NCBI RefSeq assembly: GCF_000003815.2
Contig: NC_049995.1
Location: 5,791,552-5,855,551 of the forward strand
Length of the DNA: 64,000 bases
DNA from: Branchiostoma floridae
Lineage: Eukaryota; Chordata; Leptocardii; Amphioxiformes; Branchiostomatidae
Direction: 5' to 3'
Shown: in pieces, positions 1-11,734 of the stretch
Layout of the letters: the number at the start of each line of letters is the position of its first letter
Position numbering within the stretch: the first letter of the stretch is position 1
Program-made: the position numbers and the translations under genes
Notes under the pieces: model-generated
The model's input: the letters and a program-made list of their open reading frames with translations, nothing else
What the model was told of the DNA's origin: nothing
Databases searched by the model: none

Positions 1-319
1 TGACAATTAAATCTTTCAAAACGGGTCCGACATATTGATCACTCCTTATTTGTTGTCTTATAACCATTTTTTAGAGAATGATTATTTAACACCAATGAAA
101 GTTACCGGTACAATTGAATATGCATGCATGGCAACATCGCCAATAAAACCGAAACAACCTTTCCAGGTGAATCTTTTATGCAGACTAACGCAATTTTTTT
201 TTATAGAAAAAGATCAAATACAGCATTGACAACCGTCTGTTCGTCATTATGGACAATCAACATGAGCACATATCAGATACAATATATCATAAAATTCACC
301 TGTCATCATGGTAACAGAC

Positions 320-460
320 ATCCTGTGGTGTCCCGAGTTCGATACCCGCCGTGCCCCCGACGTTGTGCACTTGAGAAAGGCACTTAACACGACTTTCCTC
401 ACTTCACACAGGTGTAAAAATGGTCACCTGACTTCGGTCGGGGAGGTAAAGAAAAGACTA
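320..460 (+). mobile_element. tRNA-derived SINE-like fragment
   Basis: A B-box-like stretch (GAGTTCGATACCC, near 334) is followed by a core containing CTTGAGAAAGGCACTTAAC near 370-389, which resembles the conserved central part of several marine-animal SINEs. An inverted relative lies at about 43560-43690, with the same order of blocks (B-box-like, AAGTC/GACTTTCC block, GTGTAAAAATGG block). No A box is evident upstream, so the copy looks 5'-truncated. The short ORFs over this segment are incidental. Confidence 0.5.
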
Positions 461-600
461 CATTTACCTTGTCTGTACTGTGTATGTGGCACATTGTCCT
501 AGTCTGTCCAAAAGCAAATAGAAAAAAACAAACAAACATAATGTAGCAAGTGGCAGGACAGAGCTAAAAGGGCTGATCGCTAGCTGTGTCAATGTGCTTG

Positions 601-960
601 AGTAAGAATAAAACAGAGTATTAGTTTGTTAGGCTAGACGTAGACTATGTGAAGGCAAACATTATCATGTATCTGCCTTCAAAGTTGCCTTCCTAAAGTT
701 TCTAATTGCTTGTTAACAGATTGTTTTTTGTTTACATATTATTGTTTTTAATGATTTTTTACAGATCGTGCTGAGTGACGCAGCCGGTCACTAGATGCTG
801 TAGAGTAAGAAAAAACAGAGTAGTAGTTTGTTAGGCTTGACGTAGACTACGTCAAAGGCAAAAATTTTAATGTATCCGCCTTGAAAGTTGCCTTTCTAAT
901 TTCAAACTTATCATTTGTTTTTCATTATTTTTACAGATCGTGCTGGGTGACGCGGCCGGC
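601..960 (+). repeat. Tandem duplication of intron end plus exon start
   Basis: Bases 601-798 and 804-960 are two diverged copies of one unit: a leader (AGTAAGAA..AACAGAGTA), a GTAGACTA block, a CCTTCAAAGTTGCCTT-like block, a pyrimidine-rich tract with TTACAG, and the first eight codons of a stathmin-like exon. The downstream copy runs into the real exon at 937. The upstream copy reads IVLSDAAGH and then a stop codon. Confidence 0.75.
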
Positions 961-1877
961 CCTCCCCCCAGGCCCTCAACCCCCGCTAAGAGCCCGCGGT
1001 CCGTGACCCAGGAGGACATCACCAGGAAGATGCAGGAGGCAGAGGAGAGGAGGAAACAGCGCCAGTCTCAGATCATGGAGAAACTCCAACAGGTGTGACC
1101 TTTCAACTTTGAACCCTATATGACCCTTACTTCTTATTTGTCATGATGAAACAAGTGTAACGCGTTAACGTTCGATTCAAACTTGATAGCATTTGTTCGC
1201 AAGAGAAACTAGTCAGTTCATGGACATATCCTGACTCCAGGTTAGCTCTCAGACCTCATTACCCATCATTCAACAGGGTCATAGGGAGCTGTTACAGACT
1301 TCAATTCACCTTTGACCCATTTCTAGAGTCACGTGTCTAAAATGATGCACCAATCAGGTTGTCTGCACTCAGTGGAGAGTAGAACTCTCCTACTAACCTC
1401 TAGCTATAGTTTCTTGCTCGATGTTTTTGTTGATAATCATCTGAAGACCAAAATCTTTTTACGTCGTCCACATGATAACAATCTCTTTATATGTAATTAG
1501 ATAAATCATTTATGTATATTACTGTCCTTGTATCTACATTTACATTTACATTTACATTTGGCACTGGCTGCAAATACACCAGATGAATTTAAATTTAAGA
1601 AGCGAGAAGAGGTCAAGTCTATACATAGTCATTGTAGAAAAACGTTATAAAATACAACATTCTTATAGCTTATATCACCGTAATTGTACTTAGAACCACT
1701 TTATATTCATGCCCTGTAGTTACCTTGTAAGACAAGACTATAAAGTACAATAAAGAGCTTTCATTCTTTATGAAAATTTCCTCTTTCTTTATTCCATAGG
1801 AGGAGCAGAAGCGTGAGGAAGTCCTGAAGCGAGCGGCGGAGGTCAAAAAGAATCAGGGCGACGAAGACGCCGAATGA
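937..1877 (+). CDS. Stathmin-like protein, last two coding exons (5' part outside window)
   Basis: Exon 937-1092 follows a TTACAG acceptor and ends at AACAG|GTGTGA. Exon 1800-1877 follows ATTCCATAG and ends in TGA at 1875-1877. Both junctions are phase 0. The joined frame gives 77 residues: a Pro/Ser-rich part (PPPRPSTPAKSPRS), then a charged helix (TRKMQEAEERRKQRQSQ, EEQKREEVLKRAAEVKKN) and an acidic end. The AEERRK core and the SPRS-like lead match the tubulin-binding stathmin domain, which sequesters alpha/beta-tubulin in the cytosol. The visible helix is shorter than the ~70-residue vertebrate one, so this may be a divergent member or another charged coiled-coil protein. Upstream exons, including the start codon, lie before base 1 or were not recognised in 1-936. 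Confidence 0.55.
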
Positions 1878-4476
1878 TTGACACATTTGTCAGACGACAT
1901 TTCAAACATGGCTGTAGCCAGGACGCTAGCACCCAAGTAAATTTTCGACAGGCATGATTGATTGAAATGGACTTTTGTAGAGAGAAAAAAATCACGATTT
2001 GAAGGGCTGCGAAATTTATCCTGGAGATAGCCATGTTTGAAAATGGTAGTCTATAATACCTGCATCTTTGTATGCTCAATTGTTTGTAACTGTCAATCTT
2101 GTAGTTAGGACACAACACATGGCAATCCTTTGGCTTCGTCTTTTGCAGCAGTCACTCCACGTCATCAGGATCCGTTGATTTCATTGGACGGATGTCATCG
2201 ATTGCCAAATAAGGCAAAACTTGGTGTTCTATCGCTTGCTTTATTTATTGCGGTTGAAATGACGAGGAATCTGTTGCAGTAGACGTTCGCGGGATTTTTT
2301 CACTCGAATTTGCATGATTTCAAGCCTATAAAGCCCTAGACCTGATGTCGGATTGGCCAAGGAAAATAGATTCTGACCAACCAAATTGGTGGGAACAAGT
2401 TTTCTCGTAATACTTTATCAGAAGATTAGCTACTTTGATTGGTTAAAAAGGGTTTGGTACGATCGATATTCACCAATGATAAGATCGCTCATGTAAGGAT
2501 GGAATCATGCAAAGACAAGTTTAACATGTTGTGATATTCTTACGATAGTAACTTATATTATCGGCAAATGTTTGTGCAATTTTATAGTGCACGGTGCAGC
2601 AAACGACTGAAATATATCTATATATATATGGGAAGGTTTTAGTTGCAAATAATATATTGGTATCACGAATTTCGCATCTGTACATTGTTGAATGGAACGC
2701 ACAGGTATTGGCTGCAGAAAAGGGAAATTTGCATAGCGTGGAGAAATATTGTCCAAGCAGATGTATAAGTTTGGCTGTTTTAAGCGTCTTTCAAGTGATA
2801 CGTTTTCGTGTGAAATAGTACCATTACAAAGACACATAACAAGCAAAAATAAAACACCATCAGCAATCAACAATCCTAAGTCAGACATCTGCTTTGGGCG
2901 ACTAGTGCTGAGACAGGTGATGGATACAACTGTTGATTGGTTTGAACCGACCACGTGACTCATATACTACGTTTCTATTGGATGGAGGTGATATGCAATT
3001 AGGTAATGTATCAATCACTATGGCGCCATGCAGTCTGATAGTTGGTGGATGCATCGTGTGATTTTTGGTGGTAAAATGATCAAATTACCATAGAATTTCA
3101 ATATTCAAGACAAGCGTAAAACTGCCTTTTTGTGAATATATGCAATCTTTAGTGTAAAGGATATTCTTATATTCAAGCAGAGGTGTGGCTTGGGGCTTGT
3201 CTTCTCTTTTTCATTATTGCAACATATATTTACAAGACACTCAAGTCGTTACTTATATTTAATGTCGCCACCGAGAACGAATACAATTACATGGGTAAAT
3301 GAACACAAGAAAAGAAAACAAAATAACAAATTAGCAAAGCACTGAAGCAAAATTTACAAATCAAAATTCAAAGATATCAGCTGAGGATATGAAAAAACTA
3401 CCTTGTTCCTACCTGGTCTGACGAACTCTAAGATTTAAATGGAAATAACATAGAACAGGCCACAACCATACCTCTGTTTGGAGATTAGAAATACCATGTT
3501 TAGTTGCCATTGAAAGCCATCATCTCTATACTACAAGTGCAATTATGTCTTGTGCCTCTTGTGTGTACGCTGTATGCTCTGCCCAGGTATAGTAAGAAAG
3601 CTAGACAGCTCGACTGTGATTTGAACGTCTCATCCTGACCGAAACAATGAGACATTTTGCCCCAAACGTCTGAACAAACAATGCTGGTTGGCAGTATAGA
3701 TTGGTACCCCGGATGATTAGGAGCTGATTGGTCATGATATTAAAGTGACCCGAATGGTATGAAGCTGATTGGTCAATATTAGTACCCCGGATGGCAAGGA
3801 GTTGATTGGTTAACATTTGTGACGGTTATATCTTAAATAGGAAAGGATTCCAACTTGTTGCACTGACCTTTAAATATCTGTTGTACCGCTGTATAGCAGT
3901 TACAATCTATAATCAAATGTTAAACATGTGAAAAGGAATGTCACAACTGCTTCGGGAGTACATTGGTAGCTGTGCTCGAATTTGGTTTGGTTTATAATAC
4001 CGACTATGCTCGACTTGAGTCATAAGAACGCTTGTGAGAATGTATGAAGTTATCGTGTGTAAAACTGTGTTGGTGCTCTCTATCTACACAGACTAGCATG
4101 AAAAACGTAGCAGTGTTAGCAAATAACATCAAAGGAAACTGAATATTTGCTCGAACTCAATGTGAATGACCAACGGTTTCAGACACATGACCTTATTTAT
4201 GTACACGTGACTAAGCATATTTTGGTCAAAGCTGTAACCCGCCACTCAATTAAAATGGCGGATTTTGTGAAGGGTAAAGAATCGGTGAGGTGCATGCTGG
4301 GTACAATGTGTTGAAAATACCTTGAACAGGAGCAAGAGTTCAGTGACCTAAGAAGATCTTACGACATTGAAGATTTTACGACGTCGAGAACTTTACGACG
4401 CTTCTCACGCACTGCTACGTAAACTTGGCTTGTGAATGTACGTGTGAACTTTGACCTCTTCGTGTCATTCCTGTCT
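1878..4476 (+). other. Probable long 3' UTR or intergenic DNA after the stathmin-like gene
   Basis: No coding region can be supported here. The short ORFs show no domain, no splice support and AT-rich codon use. The stretch could be a ~2.6-kb 3' UTR ending near the polyadenylation signal at 4477, but transcription cannot be judged from sequence. Confidence 0.35.
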
Positions 4477-4482
4477 AATAAA
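4477..4482 (+). terminator. Candidate polyadenylation signal AATAAA
   Basis: AATAAA within CTGTCTAATAAAAGCC, the best-placed canonical signal downstream of the stathmin-like stop codon. The distance (~2.6 kb) makes the assignment tentative. Confidence 0.3.
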
Positions 4483-4499
4483 AGCCATTCCGAAAAAAT

Positions 4500-6756
4500 C
4501 TTTACTCGCCTGTTCTTGTCTTTATATGGTTGTTATTAGCATACAAGAGTAGGGACATTTATCGATTGTTTCAGAATCCAAGTGACAAGTGACCTCGACA
4601 ATTTGTCTGAAGTCCTACGAAGTCTATACCGTCTGCCATCCCCGGTGTGCCCCAATGTAGAATAGCCTTCCTGATTCCTCTCACAATTTGATTCTTTGAT
4701 GGTTCGATGTTAGATAACATCAGAAGGGTATATATATATATATATGCAAATGCATGTGAAATTGAACTATTTTATTATGGTAAATGTAATTTCAGTGATT
4801 TAAAAACATATTTGATGCCATGGTTGTCACGTGTTATAACCATGCGCAGTTTAAGAGTTAAAGACCTCCTTTTTTCGCAGAATAAAGCATCAGTAGAGTA
4901 CAATACTACACATTTTTCCTTCTCTGCTTTATATCTTTTTCATCATTTTTTTTTTAGTATTGAGTGCTCTTTTTGTTTTCAAATTGTTCCCCTATCTTAG
5001 TCAAACTAGGCTTCAGGAATGTACAGGCTACAAGGTTATGAAAGGTAGTGGTGAAACTGATAGTGGCGATATAGCTCCCTTTTTTGGGGGGTGAATTTAA
5101 ACCTTATCTCAACTTATCCTGACATATGTCATTCCAAACTGTCAGTTTTTATCCCGGCTGCGATAACGTTTTACGGTACATCTCATGAGCATGCGCGAAA
5201 TTCCTGATAACCAATCAGCTGTCGACAATGAAGGTTAGACATCTGGGTAGTAAGATACGCCAAAAAGCAGTTACTCAAGCAACTGGATATGATTTTGAAA
5301 ACGGTAAGACGTTTCAGATAACATCCGTTATCAACACATGCCTCACTCTTGTTCCTTTTGGACTACTAAAATTGTATTCCGGCCTTTTTATATATTAATT
5401 CATAGCATAGCTAGGATATAAAAAACATTCTTCAACGAGATCTCTTTAGTGTCACTGACGAAAGATAACAGAAACGTCTGACCGTTTCCAAAATCCTTTC
5501 CAGTAGGTTGAGTAAACTACTTTTTGGCAATCAGCTGTCGATCTCTGCTTTCACCAAATGTTGTCCCCAAAATCTATTACACTATCCCTTGTGAAAAAAT
5601 AGTTTATAATTTGTTAACGCCGTGAGAAAAGTTAAGACGGACACGGATCAGAAAATGGCCGTTGAAAAGGTAATTGACGGTTAGAAATAAAAAGAAAATA
5701 TTAAATTTTTTTAGATTCTAATATTACGTTTCATCTATTACGTATACCCAAGGAAAATGTAGGTATTGTTGTGACTGTGTCTGTGTGTGTGTGTGTTTAT
5801 GTTTACGGATATCTGTGGTCAGCATAACTTATGAAGGTCTCGATGGATTATGATAATATTTGGTATGTCGGTAGGTGTTGGGAAAGCTTCTTGCGACTGC
5901 CCTTGGTACTGCAGCAGAACTTCCGTTGTTGTTGAATAGCTACGGTCTTGTTATGTTTCGTTTGGATTCATGTATTTTCTTTTATCGGGAAATACCGTCA
6001 CTGAACGAATTTCAATGCTAATAATGCAGTCAAAATCGACCGAAAAACGGCGAATACTTCAACCATAGCCTTTAGAAGTCAAATCGATTTCACATGTACA
6101 ACACACGTACTTTGTACAGTAGAACTAGTGATTACCAGTCAGGAGTTCAAGCAATCTATTTCTTTTAAGACCTGAAGCGCTGAAGGATATCTATCAAGGG
6201 CCGTATCACGAGAAACAGCCTCTCTGAAAAATCAATACGCGCAGCGGGTCACTGTAATTATCTAGCCGCGCAGACCGATAGCATAGGCTTTGGACGATTC
6301 GCGATATCAGCCTGACTCGATTTGTAAAAAGTAATCGAACAACGTGCCATCAGTCATATGTAAGGACATGGTCAAGATATGGATCTAATGCCAGGGGCAC
6401 AAAAGTTCCAATTGACATCTGAGCCTTTTATCAATATCCTACAAATTTTAAACATTGCAGATTTTAAACATTGCAGTCATTACTTTCCAGGCAGCGTCTT
6501 TTTTAAAATCAGTTGGTAAGTGGAGAGACAACAAGACGAGTAAACGGTGATGAGACATGTGTAGGTCGAGTTCCCCATGTCGTAAATTCTTTGAAGACAT
6601 TGTCAGAATGTTTGAAAATGATTCCCTTCCTATTTCAAGTAGAAAGAACTCAAGGTGTCCGACTTTCTGCAGAGCACACCTCAGGTCACAGCTCAATTTT
6701 CGTTTTTTTTTTCGATACGGGGCCCCTCCGGGGAGTTTACGGACTGTTTTTCTACA
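4500..6756. other. Gene-free stretch with a dispersed-repeat fragment
   Basis: No supported gene. Bases ~5745-5940 contain a TG-rich run followed by a CCCTTGGTACTGCAGCAG block. This is related to the repeat at 32619-33706, where CCCTTGGTACTGCAGCGC follows a TG-rich run in the same order. The rest is AT-rich and unremarkable. Confidence 0.5.
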
Positions 6757-8190
6757 CTTCAGTTCAGTTCAGTTCAGTTTTATTTGAGTCCAACTTGCAC
6801 GTGCACTGTACAAACAGGCACATGAAATCTGTTGGCCCACAAGGGCGCTGCACATTAAGACCGTGTAATGCAAGATAATACACAGGTAGGATTAAAATCA
6901 ATTAAAATACAATTTCCAATAAAATTAAGATAGCACATACATTATAAAATCTACTATACTGTACAGCTCTTTGAGTAGAGTTTCAGTGCACGGGGCATGA
7001 AAGACTGGGCGTGCCTATTCGTCCTACTGAAAGAGGGAGTGGGTTGTTTAGGACGTCGCAGGCTGTAGTTGCTCTGTGTGGTAGATATAAACTCATGTAG
7101 AGGACTGCCATCATCTTTCAGTATGTTTTGAATGGTTTGCAATGTTGCCTGATCTCGCCTCATGGACAAGGAGGGCAAGGACTCTACAGGTATCCCAATG
7201 ATCTTACAGCAACGCTTTTGTATTCCCTCGAGCGAATGGGAAAGGTGATTAGGCAGCCCTCCCCACACTGGACTGGCATACTCTAACAAGGGACGAATAA
7301 ATACCAAGTAAATGCGTGTAAGCACATCAGTAGACAGTCCAGACTTCTTAGCTACAGTTAAGTAGTACATTCTTGGACGAGCTTTTGACAGCATATACTG
7401 GACGTGTGCGTCCCAAGTCAGATCGGAGGAGATAACAATACCGAGGAGTTTGAATGAAGTGACACGTTGTATCTGTAGGCCAGCTATTGTCAGATGGGGT
7501 GGATTGGGAACATTTTCCTTGTTCCTCGTACTAATTACCATATCTTTGGTTTTCTTAGCATTCACAGACAGGGAAAAACCTCCACCCCATTCAACAACAG
7601 CGTCAACAGCCTTTTGTGACTGACCGGGTAAAGACCCCATCAACAGTTCCGAATTAGTTAGATCATCAGCATATTTGACAGGCAGTACAGACTGAGGCAA
7701 ACATACATCCAACGAGTTAATGCAGATAACAAACAATAGCGGTGACAACAATCCACCTTGTGGCACACCTGACAGTACATCGTGCGGCTTTGATAAACAG
7801 GATCCCCACTTCACTATTTGTGATCTACCTTCTAAGTAGCTACTGATTAATGTCCATAGTGATTGTCTGATGCCCATGTCCGCCAAGGATGACAGTAGTC
7901 GGCCATGGTCGATGGTATCGAACGCTCGACTGAAGTCGACGAAAACTGCGTGAATGTCCATCTTGGGTTTGGCATTGAGTGCCTCATGCCATGACTGTAG
8001 AATGTGGATAAGGGCTGTAACAGTAGATCGTTTCGCCATGAACCCATGCTGAGACGGAGCCAGATTCCTTACAGTGTCCTGTAGTAAGGCGTCTCGCAGA
8101 AGCCCCTCGAATACCTTGCTGACGCAGCTCAGCAAGGAGATCTGCCGGTATTCCGCGGGAAAGCTTGGTCTTGCCTTTTTCGGCAATGAC
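6757..8190 (-). mobile_element. 5'-truncated CR1-like non-LTR retrotransposon
   Basis: Read on the minus strand, the element ends with reverse-transcriptase coding sequence, a ~190-base 3' UTR, an AATAAA and then several copies of ACTGA (plus-strand TTCAG repeats at 6757-6780). A short tandem 3' tail is typical of CR1/L2-clade elements, which lack a poly(A) tail. The endonuclease and 5' part are missing: an in-frame stop sits just upstream of 8186 and no further coding similarity was seen to the right. Confidence 0.8.
6954..8186 (-). pseudogene. Reverse transcriptase, C-terminal part of CR1-like ORF2
   Basis: An open frame of about 410 codons starts within the reverse-transcriptase domain. 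Visible motifs in order: PKKARPSFPAEYRQISLLSC (RT motif 1-2 region), VDFSRAFDTIDH (motif A, first catalytic Asp), GVPQGGLLSPLLF (motif B) and KYADDLTN (motif C, YADD catalytic centre), followed by the SFKLLGIVISSDLTW and YASPVWGG blocks usual in CR1-type proteins. The frame is undamaged to its stop, which suggests a fairly recent insertion, but the endonuclease and RT start are absent, so the copy cannot be autonomous. The first codon is TTG (8186-8184), not a genuine start. Confidence 0.88.
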
Positions 8191-8616
8191 CCCTACTTGC
8201 CCCCGTGGGACACATTGTGGCTGGGGACACCTGGCCCCTATTTTACGAATGAGGTCAATATCCCGAGCAGCCTCGTCACCCTGGGTAAGTCAAGCTTGCT
8301 GAAGCTAGATGCTTCTGACTTGGGGAGAAGAGATGCTGCCACAGTGAGCATAGTTCAGTGCCTCGAAGTGGTCAATGGCCTTGCACTGAGCAAATGTCTT
8401 AAAGAAAGCCCAAGAAAACAAACCCATAAGTGTCGTGGACAGTGCACAGTCTTGTAGACATTGTACGGACGGTTTGGTCTCTTTCCGCCTTCATCACGCC
8501 TGGCTTATGGACTGACATCGTGAGAAAGAACCTGATCAAAGAACGCGAACCAATATATCAATCCATCGAAAGTTCAACCAATAAGCGAGTGGCTACACGG
8601 GTGCAGTCAAACGTTT

Positions 8617-9245
8617 TGTATGTCTACGCATTCCAGTCAAGGACATTCAGGGTAAAGGTCACCAATATAAGCATGCGCATATAGGGTCCACTTTTTTTCC
8701 GAAAAGCCCTCCCGTAGAAAATCATTCTCTCATTATTATTCTCAAGTCGTGTAGTTCTATGTTTTTGTTCTGCATTTCTACTTTTTGTTTAGTATGACTA
8801 CGCAATCAAGTCAAGGGCATTCATGGTATAGGTCACTTATATTAGCATTCGCATAGGGTCCACTGTCTTCGAAAAGCTCTTCTGTAGAAATTCTAAATTT
8901 TTAATTCTTATTTCAAGACGTGAAGTTCTATGTTTTTGTTCTGCATTTCTATGTTTTGTTTTGCATGTCTACGCATTCAAGTCAAGGACATTCAGGGTAA
9001 AGATTACTAATATGATTAATCTTGGACATAGGATCCACTTTCTCCAAAAGCCCTCATGTACAAAATCTAAATTTCTCATTCTCATATTCAAGATGTGCAG
9101 TTCCATGTTTTTATTCTGCCTTTCTACTTTTTTTAAATGTCTACGCATTCAAGTCAAGGTTATCTACATCATGGTAAAGAGCAATTACATAAGCATGTCC
9201 ATAGGATCCACTTTATGGAAGAAGCCCTTCTGTAAAAATATAGAC
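8617..9245 (+). repeat. Diverged ~170-bp tandem repeat, about 3.6 units
   Basis: Units begin near 8620, 8798, 8964 and 9138. Each carries TCTACGCATTCAAGTCAAGG, a GGTAAAG block, AGCATGCGCATAGGGTCCAC, an AAAAGCCCTTCTGTA block and a TTCTATGTTTTTGTTCTGC block. The spacing is 165-178 bp and the copies are considerably diverged. The last unit is partial. No coding signal. Confidence 0.8.
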
Positions 9246-10030
9246 GAAATCTTCAATAAGAAGAGACAGTATATGGTGTAGAACTCCAAAACTTCAGACT
9301 AGGATCGGCAGGATTTTGCCGGATACACAATATTTCATTCGTAGGCCTCACTACGGTCCACATGCTAATTGACAACCGTAAGATGGACGTCTTGGTCAAT
9401 ATTTTCCCGCCATCGCTTACCTCGCATTTCTTAACAGGTGATCTATTAACTGAGTTGATACTTTTCCACTTCCTTTCACCTTTAATTGCCCACACGTTGT
9501 GTTGACATGTCTGTACTGATTGTGTTTTGTGTACTCGTTGTCCTTAATGTCTATATACCCGGTTATGCTTGTGACTAGCTATGGGTGGGCAAACACTACA
9601 ACGACGACTACATTGGCGCGTGTTGGTTGTTTCTGTCTTATTTCTGTCGAGAAGGCTATTAATAGTCTATCTAAGGTGTGTACCTTTCGGTCGATGTGCG
9701 CTGAAAGAAACATCTTCAGAAGCTACCGCTGGCCTTGAAACAAGGACGGGTGACACGGTTAACGATCGGAAGAGAAGTCACTTTTCTCATGCGGCGGCCA
9801 TGATAGATCTAAAACGAGTTCAATAAGGCAAACAAAAGACTGTCCATCATAATTAGCAGTTCAACCAATGATAGCCTGCTAATTAGAAAAGCGACCAATA
9901 AAAATGGCTTCATGTCAAATATTTGCATCATCATGTTTTTAATCTTTTGGGACTAATCGACTTTGGGTACACTGTCAAAGGTTGATGTATAGTGAACTCA
10001 GTATTCTACGGAGACCTTTATAAACTCTAG
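9246..10030. other. Gene-free stretch
   Basis: Short ORFs on both strands without domain, splice or composition support. Nothing else recognised. Confidence 0.5.
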
Positions 10031-10352
10031 GACTCTAGATAAAGAAACATTAACGGAGAATGACACTGACGGGACCCCAACATCCCGTCCCTCGTATAGG
10101 ACGTAAAATGAGGTCCCGTGTCTGGGTCGAGCCACACCCAAGGTACGTTAAAGAACCCACCACACGTGCGATAGTGCGGTGTGAGTGGTTCAAAATCTTC
10201 AGTCCCTGGCCGCACCAAGGGCAATTACTGTCGTATTGGGGTCATGAGGCGCTGTATACAGGCTGCCATTTCAGACCCTTGCGGCTTAGCCCCGTCTATT
10301 GTAAGCTCTTTGCAATTCAGCCCCTGGTTGCGAAAAGAGAGTAGTTGGCCAA
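10031..10352 (+). mobile_element. Probable 3' end of a second LINE-like element
   Basis: A GC-richer block with GGACGTAAAATGAGGTCCCG, GGTACGTTAAAGAACCCACC and a CTATTGTAAGCTCTTTGCAA end resembles the 3' UTR of CR1/L2-like elements in marine invertebrates. It runs directly into a pentanucleotide microsatellite, as expected of an element with a tandem-repeat tail. No reverse-transcriptase coding sequence remains. The family assignment is inference. Confidence 0.5.
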
Positions 10353-10452
10353 TACAATACAACACGATACAATATAATACAATACAATACAATACAATAC
10401 AATACAATACAATACAATACAATACAATACAATACAATACAATACAATACAA
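10353..10452 (+). repeat. (AATAC)n microsatellite
   Basis: About 19 nearly perfect AATAC (TACAA) pentamers, with one or two interruptions at the left edge. It abuts the LINE-like 3' end and is probably its tail. Confidence 0.95.
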
Positions 10453-11734
10453 CATGCCAAGCTGATAGCCACCAACATTATCTTTTGGGATCCAATAGGA
10501 TGAAGGATGTAAAGGGGCAGAAATCGTCTTCAACAACTTGAAAAACAACAACACCAACATCTAGGCTTTACCATATCAAAAGTAACGTGCCCCGGAAAGG
10601 AGATAGGTGCAGCCAGGGGACTAAAAGCCTGTTGATTCAGCATGACAGTTGTTGTTGTGCTGCCCCTACGACTGATTACAAAGCTATGGGACTGATGGTG
10701 ATGGTGATGAAGTAAAGTAAGACATGTAAGGATCAAGATCCTTTTAGATTCATATTGAAATTTCAGAAAACACTTTGATGTGAGAACGCTGAGTAGGGGC
10801 ATGTCTCAAAAGCGCCTCCTAGAGTGAAAAATAGCACTAACATTACAGTATCACCGACGAAAACGACAAGTTCACGACAGCAACATGTGGACAATAATAG
10901 GACAGTCGTACAATGTACTGCACAAAATCAACTAAAAAGGATGCAATGGGACAATTTCGAACGCCTTTTTTTGTATCCCTGGATAATCATTTACCACATT
11001 TTGACGATGAGCTTGTTAAAAATTTGCCTTGCAGCCCCAACTGGCTGATTTGGGAAACAAATTCACAAATATTTATACAATTAAAATAACATAAGTCGAC
11101 ATAGACAATACAATCGGAGAGTTCTGATGTCCATTATATCACGGTAGATACTGTTCTGGTGGCAGAAACGTTTTTTAAAAATTCTTTAAGTCCCACACAA
11201 CCACAGGAACCTGATGTTCTACGATTATGAAAATCATAAACAGTTCTCTGACTAAAATATGGACTAACCGGAATTTTCTCATGCAATGTTTACCAATTAT
11301 ATAAATGTCAACCCTAACCAGTGTAAAAGACGAAGTTTGGTTTACGTTGCAGAAAGGCAAATTGACCAAAGGTATATCATTGAAACGTTCCGTGTTTCCC
11401 TCTTTCAGACTAATAAGACCAAGTATGGCGAACCACGTCAAACTTGAATACCTGAGGCCTAAGAATAACTTTGTTGTTCTTCCAGCGCTTGCGCAACAAT
11501 GTTAAACCACTCACGGGTAGAAAGGACCGGTGAGGTGAGGTGAGGTAAAAAGGAAATCTTGTTGAGTCAGAGCGCTGCTGTGCCACTGCAGGCAGCACGG
11601 CTGTTTTCTGCACTACCCAGGTCCTGTGGTATAACGGTAAAACTTTCGTTGTTTCGTTTCGCTAGTTGAGTATGATGCTATAGCTTTGTATTTGTACCTC
11701 TGATATCAATTGTATGGTGTGTTAGAATTGGATC
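10453..11734. other. Upstream region of the LRR receptor gene
   Basis: No supported coding exon. A short GGTGA run (GGTGAGGTGAGGTGAGG near 11529) lies about 200 bases before the receptor start codon. No convincing TATA box was identified. Confidence 0.4.

Noticed and set aside
320..460. Functional tRNA gene
   Set aside because: Only a B-box-like stretch is present; no A box, cloverleaf or terminator was found, and a related inverted copy at 43560 fits a SINE better.
6513..6878. 121-codon plus-strand ORF at the CR1-like 3' end
   Set aside because: Runs through the ACTGA tail and 3' UTR of the minus-strand element; no domain.
10353..10452. CRISPR-like array at the pentanucleotide tract
   Set aside because: Contiguous 5-bp units with no spacers; a microsatellite.
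10530..10802. Minus-strand ORF with a His run (HHHHH)
   Set aside because: No domain, no splice context; the His run comes from a GGTGAT repeat.
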